From Antedon mediterranea (lineage: Eukaryota > Echinodermata > Crinoidea > Comatulida > Antedonidae), in NCBI RefSeq assembly GCF_964355755.1, contig NC_092671.1:19308001-19372000 (forward strand): DNA of 64,000 nucleotides. Direction: 5' to 3'. A model generated the notes under the pieces. The model did not search any database. It was not told where the DNA came from and saw only the letters and a program-made list of their open reading frames with translations. Position 1 is the first letter of the stretch, and each line of letters begins with the position of its first letter. Of this stretch, positions 11,801-24,700 are shown one piece after another. A program made the translations under genes and the position numbers.

Positions 11801-14800
11801 TGATAAAATAATACCGTTACCGCTTGTATGTGTAAATTGGCCTTTACACAAAAAGATGAAAATGACTCGACAAAAAGCCTGTCATGATCTGATGCCAATT
11901 GTGAGCAAACAAACATGGATTAACAAACAGAAAAAAATGTAAATCTTCTTTTGTAATTGACAATAAGAGCATAACCACCCTGGACTAACTAAGTTATTAT
12001 TGCTAAATTTAACTTCCATTTCATAGCTATATCCATGGGGATTTATAAACAAACAAACAAGCAAACATTTTTTTGGGTAATAAAATTTAAAATCAATAGT
12101 ACAGTCATATTATAATCATATCATAATCAGTTGTCAAAATATTTTCTATTGTGAATCAGAAAAAGAAATTCATAAACAGAAATATATAGTGGCACAGTTT
12201 CGCTGCAAAGAAGCAAACATCAACAAAAGGCCTCCTGCATAATTTGATAATTCGTCACATATGCAATAAATATTCCCAAAGCACAATTGATTTGTTTTTC
12301 ATATTTTAACTGGCCTCTAAACTTACTAAATCAGCTCCATCTACAATAAGTTGGCTACCATAGTAGGCTAGGCCTAGCTATGTAAACGCCGTGTCGCACG
12401 TGTGGATTCAATGTATTGAAGCTAAGATAAGGAAACAGACATGCGCAGTTTAGCCGGTCTATAGTTTGAGGGCATGGCAATAACTATAGACCAGCGATTA
12501 ACCAATCAGATGCCATGAATTGAAAATACAAAATATAGTCCAAGTTGATAGATACTTTTAATATTGTAAATCATTTCAGTCGCACATTCCAGCGTGCTAC
12601 TCACATTTTGAATTTTGGTATATTTGTTATTGCCAGAAATTTATTAATATGACGGTTAAATACAATGTCATTACATACTGTATCCAGCCTTTTATTAAAG
12701 TGCTATTATAACTGCACACATATAATTATCTGTCAATTTGACACATATTCGGTAATTTTTCTTTAGTCGGGTGCAACGTGACTCTACAGCTCACTATGTC
12801 AGTCAGTTGATCGGTCAGTAAACATTAACTTGAGCACGCGACTGCAGCCATGTATATGGCCTTGTTTAAATATACAGTACTACTAATTGACTACACTATA
12901 CAGGTACTAATATAAAAGAGGAGAAACTAATATTGAAATAAAGTCAGTCTGAGGATCAATCAAATCACTATGAAGTAAAATAAGGTTAGCAGTTATACAT
13001 TCCAAATAAAAGTTGGTCATACCTTCATATTAGCTTCACGGATTTTGCGTATGCATCCTGCTGGATCCTCTGTAGCCTCAATATGGAATGTATACTGATT
13101 AGCACCAGCATCTGCCATATTTTGGATCCACTATATCGTTAATTTGAGAAAAACGTTAATTCATAAAGATATTGGTTAATTTAACAGTTTTTTATAGCTT
13201 TTGACGTTTATTTAAATTCAAAATTGTAATAAGTAGAGGGTGAGCTCTAGGAAGTGTAGATGATGGTTCTCGGAATGCTAATGACTCGGGTTAAAAGGTT
13301 TTAGAAGGACGTTCTGGATTGGACATTTTCTGTCGGTTACCATTATTAAAATGCTTGATATTCGTAAACTAAACCTACTCCATTTCACAGTGTCTTAGAT
13401 GATTTTAAAGTATAGTGTTTATTGTTTGGTAGGGCCCTTGTAGGGTGGTGTAAAACTAAACCTACTGTGTTTCACAGTGCAGTCTTAGTTAATAAATAAC
13501 ATTTTAGAGTATAGTGTTTATTGTTTGGTAGGGCCCTTGTAGGGAGGTGTTTATTCGAGGGATACGTTTAATTTTGTTAGTTTTAATACTATGGTAACAT
13601 TAATAAACAAATAAAATCCTCTAATAGATATGAAAAGTGGTAAAAAAGAATAAAAAATGCTTGGTAAATTGTAGATAACAGTGTGATGAATTCTACTACA
13701 AATAGTATCATTGTGTTATAAATATAATACAAAATGCGATTATTATTCTAAGTGATGTTTTATTGAGAAGGTGTTTATTCAAATAAATACCATCCTAATT
13801 AGTATATTAATACATTATTTAGTTTGAACATCTTTTGAAATTAACTTCTGCGACAGAGTTGGCCGTTTAAGCCTAGGAGAGGCAGTATCTCAAGGTCCTA
13901 ACTGGACACAGATAGCCCACAGTTATACCTGCCAACTTACTCAATAACTCGGCTTTCGGGGTTTCACTCGATTTCAAACAAAAATCCTTACGTAATTTTA
14001 TAATACTATTCCTCACAATATACTCGGATGCTTTATGGCGTATATTTAATTTAATCTTTATTAATTTGCAGTATAATTTTTATTTTGCTACTGCACCTTC
14101 ACACGGGTGGTTCTGAAAATAAACAAAAAACTAAATGGCTATCACCACTAACGGCCAACTTAGTTGAAACCAGGAAGTTGCAAGGTGAACCTGTGGACTC
14201 GCCGTGAACCCGGAAATTACTTCTAGCGCGCACAGATGAAAATCTACTGATGAAATAAGAAATTTTGTTTTAAAACCCTTTATAATATCTTCCTAAGATA
14301 GAAATATGGAACAATATCGTAATAGTGGAAACTAATGTTATCAAATCTACGTTTCGCGGTACATCCGAGATAGATAAGGTAGGTATCCAGGGCAGAGATT
14401 TGTCCCGAAGTTTTTCCATTGTCCTCGCTTATGTCAGAATTAACCATAGTTTATTAGATAAAGTATGTCAGAGCTATAATCAATTCAATGTATCTATTTT
14501 ATACATGTTCAGTGATTTGGTGTCATAGAAATGAAAGGAAACATCAGCTGGTGGATTTATGTAGTGTTTTTTGGGGGAAATGTTTCTGCTGAACCCAGTT
14601 TATAAAAATATTTATCTCTTTAGAAATAGATTTGTAGGCTTGACAGACAAAATACTTAAGCTGGCGGTGGAGTTCTATGTTATATTAGAAGTGATATTGC
14701 CTTTAAAGAAATCCAAGAGCTGAGATCTGAAAATGTTGAAGCTCTTTTGATTTAAATAAATTTACCATATTCTAAACCTTTGCTTATAATTGACAGCATT

Positions 14801-16850
14801 TATTTAGAAAAAAGCCCTTTTTCAGTTTGCAAAAGCAATCTCGAAAAGTAGCACATCTCGAAAAGAGTCCTAAGAAAGAAGCCCATGGGCTTCTTTTCAA
14901 GGTTTTATGGTATAACTTTAGTCATCTTTGACAATTGATGACTGTTAAAATGGGACTTATTGTAAGTAAATTCAAATTAACTGTAATTTAGTTACCTGTT
15001 CTGGATTTGATACCATCATATGCATGTCTGTAAGAAAGATGTTCATAATGGTTTAGGCTTTAACAGTAACAGCAGCTAAACATCAATAAACAGGAGATGA
15101 ATAATGAGTTTGTAGTTTCAGTAGCGGATACAAGAATTTGAAATAGGGGTGGGGAGGGAGAAGGTACACAGGGCCTAAAAATAGTGTCATGAAGTGCTGA
15201 AGCATGTTAACCACCAAGCTACAGCTCCACTATCTTTTGCATTATAATTTTCGAGAGTCCGGGTTGACCTCTTACCTCCCGAATCAACTTAAAGAGTTTT
15301 GAGGCCCAGGATCTTGTTTGATTTACTATAGTTTATTTCTTTGACAAAATACAGACTCCCAAAATCTTGGCTTATGTATAACATTGTTTGGGTATATTAT
15401 GTATAGATTGTCACATATAAGGTTAACAAAATGATCAAGCTCTGAACGTGAGACACATGTTGTTGTTGAAAGATTTAAATCATCATTATTTTGAAAATGA
15501 TTTTTCCAACAGTAAGTAAACTGTACATACCAAAAAATGCAGTTGTAATTTTCTTACGTAGACACTTTACAACTGGGTGACCAAATGTAAGATTAGGAAC
15601 AAAGTGTCTGAAAAAAAAATCATAGTAATACAAGAGTTCAACCAAGCATCAAATTTGATTGACAATAGAAAATTTGTTTTGGGCACGTCAACAACAATAT
15701 CTAAACCTTCAATCAATTATCTATAAAATTATTACATGAATATCGTAAGATGTACTGTATGTTGTACAACTTCCTGGTGACTCATTTTTTCAATTTTGTT
15801 GGAATTTCCCATGCATGGTTTAGCCAAATAGCTAAGCTATAAGAAACATTTTGTAGTGATAAAACCATGAAGAAAATGAAGATTTCTTGCTGTTTTTTTT
15901 TCAATACACTCTGCCAGGCCAATTAAGAACTCGAACAGGACAGACAGACCAATTAATTTGGACATTAATGTATGTATAGTATTATGATTTACATATCATT
16001 GAAAGAGAGTTGCAGACCTCTTAACATGGCTAAAAATAATGGCTATTGTTAAGGTCCATTTACAATCAGTAACGGTAGCAGAAAACTGCGCAAAATATGT
16101 ATTTATCACTGGTTTTTGCTCAACCACCTATCAAAGTTTTGTGTGTAAAAAGTCATATTTTTTGTTTTCCGCTTACCGTTCCTCTTGTCTGTCTGTAAGT
16201 TAGCCATTAAGCTAGTTTCAAATTTGGGCAGAAATCACCAAAAAAAAATGGTAGTGACACAAACTACATCTTATTTTTCTAACAAAAAATAATTCTATCG
16301 AGTAAAAATAGTCAGTAAAATTCTGATTCATCTGAAGATTTTTTTTTTTTTTGGAGGGGGTTGATTTGATTTCAAACATTCATGCTCCCATATTCATCAA
16401 TCACAAGCATACCTAAAGAACAAGCTGTGATGAGGGATAGGCGCTTTATGCGGACTATAGGCCCTAAGAACAAGTTAGGTCATGTTAATTCATTGTGCAC
16501 ATGTGGGAAAGTCGGGATGTGATTCCTCCCTATATTCCACAGACACAGTTTTGTGGTTTCTAGGTCCAGATGACAACAGTGAGGTCGTCAGTCGTCGTAA
16601 ATACTATAAGTTTAGGCTGCATTATGATTTGTGTTTATAAACAAAAACATTGTTTGATAGTTTTTCAATAGAAATCATTATTATTATTATTTCAATAGAC
16701 AAATATAAATATTTACCCATCCATTACGTCCAAATGCAAGTAGTCTGCACCACTATCAAGCATCCTTTGACATTCATTTGCAAGAATTGACAGGTCAGAG
16801 TTCAATATAGATGGCCCAATCTTACATGTGTAATCTGAACTACATGCCAT
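5538..16850 (-). CDS. RPE: Ribulose-phosphate 3-epimerase (7 exons, 231 aa)
   Basis: This enzyme interconverts D-ribulose 5-phosphate and D-xylulose 5-phosphate in the cytosolic pentose phosphate pathway. Exons in coding order: 16850-16717, 15607-15531, 15027-14996 (only 32 nt), 13130-13023, 11069-10935, 6131-6045 and 5660-5538 (stop TGA). All introns are GT-AG and all phases agree. The (beta/alpha)8 barrel signatures are present: [11 protein letters not shown] with Ser14, HLDVMDG with His39 and Asp41, [11 protein letters not shown] with His73, [12 protein letters not shown], and VDGGIG with Asp178. Asp41 and Asp178 are the expected acid/base pair, and His39/His73 the metal ligands. The length matches animal RPE (about 228 aa). 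The start is the ATG before [15 protein letters not shown]. Intron 5 hosts a P-family transposon in the opposite orientation. The gene looks intact. Confidence 0.95.
6155..6460 (-). repeat. Probable LINE 3' tail in RPE intron 5
   Basis: On the minus strand this stretch ends in a gaataaata-type tail after an untranslated region containing cagccgttgggctgcc (near 6209-6224). That layout is common for the 3' ends of non-LTR elements. No protein remnant is visible. A further LINE-like terminal word, tgatgatcaaataaagatc, occurs at about 6692-6710. Confidence 0.35.
7713..8240. repeat. Direct repeats inside the P-element intron
   Basis: About 100 bases at 7713-7818 recur at 8140-8242. Both carry gaaatgattattattatcat and aacagtgaaattacact, with a few indels. 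The 430-bp offset suggests a local duplication within the transposon intron. Between them, 7861-8010 reads on the minus strand like a LINE or SINE tail (caataaatgtttcttgaatt after an ATT-repeat stretch). Confidence 0.6.
8782..8813. repeat. (ATC)n microsatellite
   Basis: About ten ATC units within the degenerate transposase region. Confidence 0.9.
10304..10934. other. RPE intron 5, remainder
   Basis: AT-rich intron sequence between the P element and RPE exon 5. No RNA gene, repeat or coding exon was recognised. Confidence 0.5.
11070..13022. other. RPE intron 4
   Basis: A 1.95-kb intron. There is a short inverted pair ggtctatagtt / aactatagacc at 12459-12492, near gcatgcgcag-like and CpG-containing sequence (about 12380-12500 and 12770-12860). 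That could mark an old DNA element, but I could not define its ends. The rest is AT-rich with nothing recognised. Confidence 0.45.
13364..13545. repeat. Tandem duplication of about 90 bp in RPE intron 3
   Basis: Two adjacent copies share aaactaaacctact, tttcacagtg, and gtatagtgtttattgtttgg followed by tagggcccttgtaggg. The second copy contains a small insertion. It has no coding meaning. Confidence 0.75.
14655..14815 (+). mobile_element. LINE endonuclease remnant
   Basis: The plus-strand frame from 14663 reads [14 protein letters not shown], then ENVEALLI, a stop, and [10 protein letters not shown]. This is the layout of the GGGV..Y and late segments of an apurinic-type endonuclease from CR1/Jockey-like LINEs. 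Only about 50 residues survive, with an in-frame stop, in RPE intron 3. It is a relic. Confidence 0.6.
15608..16716. other. RPE intron 1
   Basis: A 1.1-kb AT-rich intron with a T-rich run near 16338-16353. No gene or mobile element was recognised. Confidence 0.5.
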
Positions 16851-17049
16851 GATTATAGATTTACAGTAGAACTATTAAAAAAAGAATTTTCCCATAAATA
16901 TTAATATTAAAAATACGTAGACCAAAAAGAGCAGAGCTCAATCAATTTGTTCAACTATTTAAAATAAAGTTATTAGGCTACTACTAACAAAACAAAAATG
17001 TAACATTTTTTGACAAAATCAAAATTTAAATGATCTATATCAGTCACAT

Positions 17050-17542
17050 TTTAAGCTAGAACGTAATACCTCCACCTACTGTAAAATTCTCCTACATAAG
17101 ATTTCACCTAAAAAAGAAATTTAATTTTTTTATTTTCGTGTCTTAATGCTGTGTGCGATTAGGCTAATTTCAATACAACCATGTGTAATGCGAATTTAGT
17201 GTATGGGTTATGTAACCAGCCTTTCAACAACAAGTTTCAGTTGACTAACAATAGAACAGCAACGGCAAAAACGGGTGAATGTGAAAAGAAATAGGTTTTT
17301 TAAAACTACTCGTATCAAAAAACTTCATGTACATTAAATCAAATTATGTTAAAAAATTATAAATTCCAAATTATAACTCTTAATTGCCTCTTGTACAAAA
17401 ATTAATTTTTGGAAAAGTAGTCCTGGAGAAAATGCAATTTTAGTTTACTTGCTCACTGGCTTTTGAAAATTGTCTCCTATCTTTTAACACTAGCAGATCT
17501 GAAAATAATACATTACATAACTCCTTGGCGGAGGTAAATAAC
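17050..17542 (-). mobile_element. Dispersed repeat B, deleted copy
   Basis: This is the reverse-complement relative of 46990-47635. Shared blocks include taggagaattttacagtagg, attgttagtcaactgaa, ttttgtacaagaggcaa and actaaaattgcattttctc. The end near 17527-17535 carries ttggcggag, matching cgccaagga at the other copy's start. The segment that holds the gtttgtttg stretch in the other copy is missing here. It has no coding content. From memory a ccgccaaggaggt-type element is widespread in marine animals, but I could not check this. Confidence 0.65.
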
Positions 17543-17577
17543 AGATACAAGGCCTAGATAGCTAGGCAGGTATCAGC

Positions 17578-18054
17578 TACAAGGCAGGGGTGTCTCGAAA
17601 ACAGAGACCTGAGACCCAGGGTCTCTGTTTTCGAGAAAATCTCGAAAACAGAGACCCCCACTAAAACGTCTCAATATTACCTAATATAGGGGGTCTCCCC
17701 CCACTAAAACGTCTCAATATTACATTATATAGGGGGTCTCGAAAACAGAGACCCCCTATATAACGTAATATTGACTTAATATTGAGACGTTTTAGTGGGG
17801 GTCTCTGTTTTCGAGTTTTTCTCGAAAACAGAGACCCTCTATATAATGTAATATTGAGACGTTGTATTGGGGGTTTCTATTTTAGAGAAAAACTCGAAAA
17901 CAGAGACCCCCTATATAATGTTATATTAAAACGTTTTAGTGGGGTCTCTGTTTCGAGAAAATCACGAAAACAGAGACCCCCTATATTACGTAATATTGAG
18001 ACGTTAGAGACCCTGGGTCAAGGGTCTCTGTTTTCGAGACACCCTACAAGGCAG
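17578..18054. mobile_element. Mutator-like MITE built of nested inverted units
   Basis: The element is 17588-18044 (457 bp), flanked by an exact 10-bp duplication TACAAGGCAG (17578-17587 and 18045-18054). Its ends are inverted, starting GGGTGTCTCGAAAACAGAGA on the left and mirrored on the right, and they pair for about 40 bases with few mismatches. Inside, a 65-75 bp module recurs in both orientations. One end of the module is ctcgaaaacagagacccc and the other gtaatattgagacgttttag. Target duplications of 9-10 bp and a GGG start fit the Mutator superfamily. The 119-residue open frame here is an artefact of the repeats. Confidence 0.82.
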
Positions 18055-18734
18055 GTGCAACACACTACATTCAACTTCAAAGGCTCAGCTAGCTCTAATA
18101 TCTCAATGAACTCTGTTTCTAAGGCCCTGGCTAGGGCTTAGGCCATGTCTGTCTACCTACCTACATAGCCTAGACTAGGCCGGCCTAGCTAGGTAGTTAG
18201 TAGAGCTATCATATCGATCATAATGATAGGCTATAGATAGGCCTAGGCCCTATACCTAGTTAGGCCTAGTAAAGTATTGCTATTATTAGTAGTACACTAC
18301 GGTGCTAATGCAGTTTATGATTGCACTTATTTGATTGGTTAAAAACAATTATCATTATTAGTAAATCATATCTTACTAATACTAGCTGTAGTATACACAA
18401 GCTATTTCATGGGGAAAAGGATATTAAACACACGTTTATTAGTTTTTACAGTAGGATAAGATGTGTGTGTCCTCCGATCCAAAAGGTTTCCTGGTACACA
18501 ATACGTTCACCCCTTTACTGCAGGACGTCGTCAGCTCTTAGCAAATTAAAACAGTTTTAAATTACTTCAAATGACCATAATTTTTAAAGCAAAAGTATAC
18601 TGTTATTAATCCAATAATAATCTTTAAAAAATAAAAGGAATTATTTTACTGTTACATTTTGTTTAAAAATGTATTTAAATTTATTTAATTTGTTTAAATA
18701 TTGATCTTTTATTTCATCCAGATTAAAATCCAAG
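18055..18734. other. Upstream region of DHX30
   Basis: Contains aggcctag/ctaggccg simple palindromic sequence at 18138-18270, then AT-rich DNA up to the DHX30 start codon. The promoter and 5' UTR should be here, but no motif is clear. The RPE start codon is about 1.9 kb away on the opposite strand, with MITEs between. Confidence 0.4.
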
Positions 18735-21700
18735 ATGGCAGCACGCATGGGATGGAAATGTGGATCACATTATCTTCAAAACTTTACTGCTAGATCTTCT
18801 TACTGTTTGATGAATGTGACTGCCTATGATTTTTGCTTGTTATTTCAAATTCGTAGTAGCCATAGAAATGTATCTAGTACAATTAAACCTAAAACCCGTT
18901 CTAAATTTGGGTCGGGTATTGCAAGCCCCGTCACGGTTATTTCCGATTCCGAAAACACAAAAACAAATGAAGGAAGTAAGTACATAATTAGCGGTGAGTT
19001 ACATGTATGATGTGATAGACGTAATTGACTAGTTTTTAGAGTAAATTATCATTTAGTCATTTTTTAGTGTTATATACGTGTAATCGAACTCAATTCAGAC
19101 TTTTTTTTGACGCTGTGGCTAAAGATATGGTACCATTATATCCTAACTTCCTAAAGGTACGAATTCGAGACGATTCAGTCGGGACTTTTCGGTCCACTTT
19201 TGGTGGGACTTTTCAGCCGAAACATCTCACTTTAGACCAAATTCATATACATTTGTTTTGGTATTTATCAAGTTATTAAAGACTAAAAGGTAATCCGTAT
19301 TTTATTGATATTGGCAATGAGTTGATATAATTAATATATAAAATAAATTACTAAATAAATGTAATTTTGTATTCAATTTATTACTTCAAAATATTTGTTT
19401 ATTTTTAGTGCATTCGCCAACAGAGGGCGAAACTTGTTTTCATCAGTCAGTCGCATGACTAAAGAATGATCAATTTCGACAGTGTTTTAAAAATGTTTGT
19501 TATATTGCATCTTTATCCCTAGTAGTACTACCCATAGTCTCTGAAAATTAAGTTTGGGGAAAAAAGCTTATTTATGCTTATAAAATGCATACTGTACCAA
19601 AGCTGATAAATATGTGCCGAATCGGACGGTACGGTAAAATTAATAAAACTCGTCTTAAATAATAAAACTCGTCCTAAATAATAAAACTTGTCCTAAATAG
19701 TAAAACTCGTCCTAAATATTAAAACTCGTCCTAAATATTCAAAACCCAACCCTCTAAATAATCTCTCTTAAATTTTTTTTTTAAAATTGTCAAGCGGAGA
19801 ATCGATCCCTGCAAACCCTAGACCATATTCTCATCACAAACCCACCATGCCACACAGCTGGCTTGCAGAAAACCATTTCCATAACCTATGGTTACATAAT
19901 GTTTAGAAGTATGGATACGGTATCGTACCTTTAGTCATAGCGTTTTTTTATTTCAGCACAGAGTAGTACTTGATAAACAAAGCTTGATAACCTTACTTAT
20001 AACATCCTGAATTGATAAATAATGTAATTAAAAAAACATTAAACATTAAAAACAATGTGGCTGCATCCTACGCCTACCTATATACAATTATATTTTTTAA
20101 TATCAATAAATTATCTTCATCCAGTTATCCTCTTCAATAAAATACCTGACATCATTCATAATGTTCTCTATCTATTGTGCATTAACCCATAATAATATAT
20201 ACAGTAATTCACACGTTTCCCACTGAATATTACAATAAAAAAGCGACAATTGCTGATGCAACAGAATATGTTTCACTTCCGATTTTTCTATGCACTAACC
20301 TACACACTGTAAACTTGATTGTTTAAAAAAATGTTAAATCTCGCTCCAATGTGATGAGTATAAATATTTGTATAGGTTGTTTTTTAAATACTAATTTTAA
20401 CTATTCTATCTAAACTTGAAGTGCAATTATATAATTACACCTGCCTATAAAATGCATTTTATCAATTTTTTGTCTTTTCTCTTTTGTGATAGTACAAACT
20501 ATATGTGACACCTGACCCATAGAATGTGTGTATTTCATTATCCATCTACATAAAAAGTTTGCAATTATATTATTAAATTTTTGTTTTCAAATTTTATATT
20601 TAGCATTTTTGTTAAAAGATGCTCGGCAGGCACTAAAAGAATTTGAACGTCCTAAACAAATTCTGAACAATCTTGTACAACAAAACCAATTGAAAGGAAA
20701 ATATGTAGAATATAAAACCACAGGTGACCAGTTGAAACAGAGTGTGCTTACTGTTCATTGGCCTGTACAATTTGAAATTGTAACGACTGCTAGGAAAAAA
20801 GTTGAAGCAGAGAAAATGGCAGCAGCCCTTGCTTGTTCGAAACTAAAGGTTTGTTTATTTATTTACTAAAGGTTTTATTTTATTTATTTTGTACTAAAAA
20901 TGCCAATAAATTAATAGTGACATTACATGATGTTCCATGCAACTACATAGCTGTTGAGTCGAAAAGTCATTCTGTGTGTTCATATGTTTCTGTTAGACTC
21001 AATTAAATTGGAAGTGGAGTTATTTTATAATGAGGAAAACCCTTGATAGGATTGGAAGTTATAATAACTTGACTATCTATTAATCAGGCAGTTCATTGCA
21101 AATATGGAATTCCTGCCTCAGCATGCAAAATAGAATGTTATCAAACATAAACTAGCTAGTATTTTTATAATATTTTATATAGATCATCCTCAAGCTTTGA
21201 TTAAACTCTCTTCTCCAATAATCATATGCCAAAGTTGGTCAATTGTTATTCTGTAATGTTGTGAAGGTCTCAAAACAGCCCGGTTACACTGCCTTTATAT
21301 TTTCAACTCTTAAACTCTTCAACAATCATTACAAATTTTTTTTCAGAATTTAGGTTATTTAGACAAGCACAACCGTGCACGCATTCCTGGTAAATCAATA
21401 CTTCATGAAAAAAGTGATGTAAAAGAATTTTTGAAAATGGATCTTCAGCCTTCTTGGATATCTCTAAATTCAAAACTTAAAGGAGAAGTTCTTCAAGGGC
21501 TGGAAAATCTGAAGGTATTATTTTGCTTCATATTATGTGGGATTTTACTATATCTTGAACCAATTAAACATATTAATATTTACTTTATGTTTCATTAGTA
21601 CAACCTTCAAACCAATGTCTGGATTGGTATTTTAGGTTTTTTGTGATGCTGTACATTGCCACCATTCGTGGATGGACATGCCATTTGAACGTTTCTTCTG

Positions 21701-24700
21701 CAAAAACTCCAACACACCCCTCCCACTCAGTCAGTACTTAAAAACACACCTTTTTCAGAATTTGTATTGACCTTGCTTAATTCTTTATTGGCACTAAATA
21801 AATTTATCATTTCGTAGTTATTAAACAAAGGTGGCTATTTTCATGATGACTGATCTTTGGTCTACATTAATAAAAGGGAAAATTGATGTTGTTTTTAGGT
21901 AGAGTTCAATATAATTGATTGTAAGTTTTTTTATTCCTATGTTTAGCATTTCAGACGCTCGTTTGATCAAGAACACACCAGTGGATTTCTAGACTCATTT
22001 TTGGATAAATCTGAATCAGAATATATTGATGCAATTACTGGAAAACCTTTAGTTTCAATTTCAGATGATCTAAAGCATGCAAAAAATTTAAGGTTATTAA
22101 ATGGACAGAATGATTTAGAATATTCAGAATCCAATCAAAGGAAAGAGGCAGCTGCACTCCCTATTGCTAAAATGAGGTACTGTAACTGATTTATATTTTC
22201 CTATAACAATGCGAATGGAAGATTTGTACACAATTTTGAATTGCAATTTCATTTCATTTCATCACCTGATATTTTATTACATTTTTATTTACTAATAGGG
22301 AGGAGATTCTGTCAATTATTAAGAGCAATCAGGTGGTTGTTTTATCAGGAGAAACTGGCTGTGGAAAAACAACGCAAGTTCCACAATATCTTTTTGAAGA
22401 CTTTATCCTAAATGAGAAAGGGTCAGAGTGCAATATAATTGTAACACAGGTAATGGGATATTCATATTGTTAAACACTTGGCCTAGTATATGAAATAATT
22501 GAATAGTTCATAATAATTTAATTTGTCAAGAAAATAACAAATGTTATTTGTTGGGTTGAACATTCCTTCACCCTACCCATATTGCTACAAAATCTAACTA
22601 TGTTGTACAATAACAAAATCAGCCAATTATTTATTCAAATTTCTCCCAACTATAGTAATAGTAGACAACTTAATAGACATCATATATAAAAGGTAATCAT
22701 GGGGCCATTATACAAATAATGAAATTTTATGAGTAAAGTCGATGAATATTAAATTGAAAGATGAACTGGTGGTCTCTTTAACTAGGTCCATCACAAATAT
22801 GGCATTAGGAATCTGGTCGCAAAGTATGCCAAACAGTCACCAAAATGTTCACAAAAAACCTAAACATGTTATTTTTTATTTTAACTTTATTACTATACTT
22901 CATAGCCACGTAGGATCAGTGCTATTTCAGTGGCTCAACGAGTTGCAAGCGAACGAGGAGAACATGTGGGGAAAACAATTGGCTACCAAGTAAGACTGAA
23001 CAGTAAGCTGCCACAATCAAATGGATTAATTTTATTTTGTACAACTGGTATACTGCTTAAGAAACTACAAACAAACCCAACCCTTAAAGGTAGATACTAG
23101 CTGTTAATACATTTTTTAAAGAATTAATAGTAGGTGTGTAACTCCTAATAAAGAAACAGAACACATTTTAAGAATTTGACGTTTCGATCTATTTAATCAT
23201 TTTTAAAAATCTAATGAGCATGGCTCATTTATTATGCTTGGAAGTAGCACCTTCAGCATTCGGTCTACTGCCCAAATTTCTAAGAGATTGATGTGGGCTA
23301 ACGCCTCCTCGACAATCCAAACGCCGGAGTTGTGACTTTGGTTGGAGCAACCACCCCAACCTGCTTTGGACGCGTCCGTTTCTATTCGGGTGTCTGGAAT
23401 TGATCTCTGAATTGATTGGCCATCCATTAGCCACCATTGGAAGTGCGTTATAATGAACGCCGACATTGGGACCACTTTGTCTAATGAATCTGAACCTGCC
23501 CGGTGGAAGGCTAACAGATAAAGTTGCAGCGGCCGCATCCGTATGGAACTAGATCTACAAAGCTGGCTAGGAAACATAGCATTCTCAGCCAGTCATATCA
23601 GGCCTTGTATAGCAGCAAGGGCTGTGGTTACCCGTTTCTGTGAGGGGCACACTCTGCCTGACACGTCGTCTAGATACATAAATATGCAAATGCCGTGCTT
23701 GTAAAAGAACGAGCCAAGTGCTCGAACAATGCACGTGAACACGCGCGGGGCCGTTGATAGGCCAAACGGCATCGCAACAAACTGGTAGAGACAAGATTCG
23801 AAACCGCAACCAACGTTGGTTTTCTTTTGCGATTGGTACGTGAAAGTACACATCTTTTAAATCTATCGATGCAGCCCAGTCTCCTTGACTTAGCCCTAAT
23901 GGGATTGATGAGACTGTCTCCATCTGCAACCTGCGGGGCCAGAAAAAGCATTTGTTCAGATGTTTAAAATTTAGAATTAGTCACCAGTTCCCCAAGGACT
24001 TCTCGGTTAAGAATACGATTGATTCGTGGCCCGAGCCCGCATGATGTTCTTCAACCCTTACTACGGTTCCTTTGTGGAGCAGCACGGCAATCTCGTCCAT
24101 AAGCATTCGTTGCATTATTGGATCTTTGGGGATTGTGTCGGAGGAGGACCTCCACACACTGGAGGGCTCGTGAATTCTATGTGGTAGCCGTAGCTTAATG
24201 TGGAAAGAATACAGCTGTCTACCATCAGCTTCCCCCACTCTCGGACGAACCGTAGGAGGCAACCTTCCACTGCGAGCCCACTTATCTTCTTTTCCGGTAA
24301 ATTTCCCTAAAAGAGGTCCATGGCACAAAACGACCCGCTGGTTGGAGGCAATTGAACCTCCGCGCGGTGGCCGAGGTCAATGCTATCGTTGCTTGTTGGT
24401 CTGCGACCAGGCCAGTATTCCGGATCTGCGAGGAACAAAAGGAGGTTGCCCGACATTAAGACCGTTCTTAATGTCTCACAGGTGCCACGGTCGACTGTGT
24501 GCTTTAGTGGAGCACGCACTCCAAAGGTGGAATATCTTTTCGATGCCGGCGCGGGCGTGTCGGAGCATCGTACGCGTACTAGACTTCAATGTACGATAGT
24601 ACGGCTGGAACTTCTGATTTAAAAGCGAGTTCTAAATTCTTATAGCCGCTTTCACATTTTTCCCATTTTCACACATGCTCATACTGCATTTAACCTCATC

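Noticed and set aside
17782-18141. 119-residue open frame
   Set aside because: It falls in the nested inverted repeats of the MITE; repeated peptide segments follow the DNA module.
24198-24622. Plus-strand open frames of 80-133 residues
   Set aside because: They are antisense to the DIRS-like RT and show no protein character.
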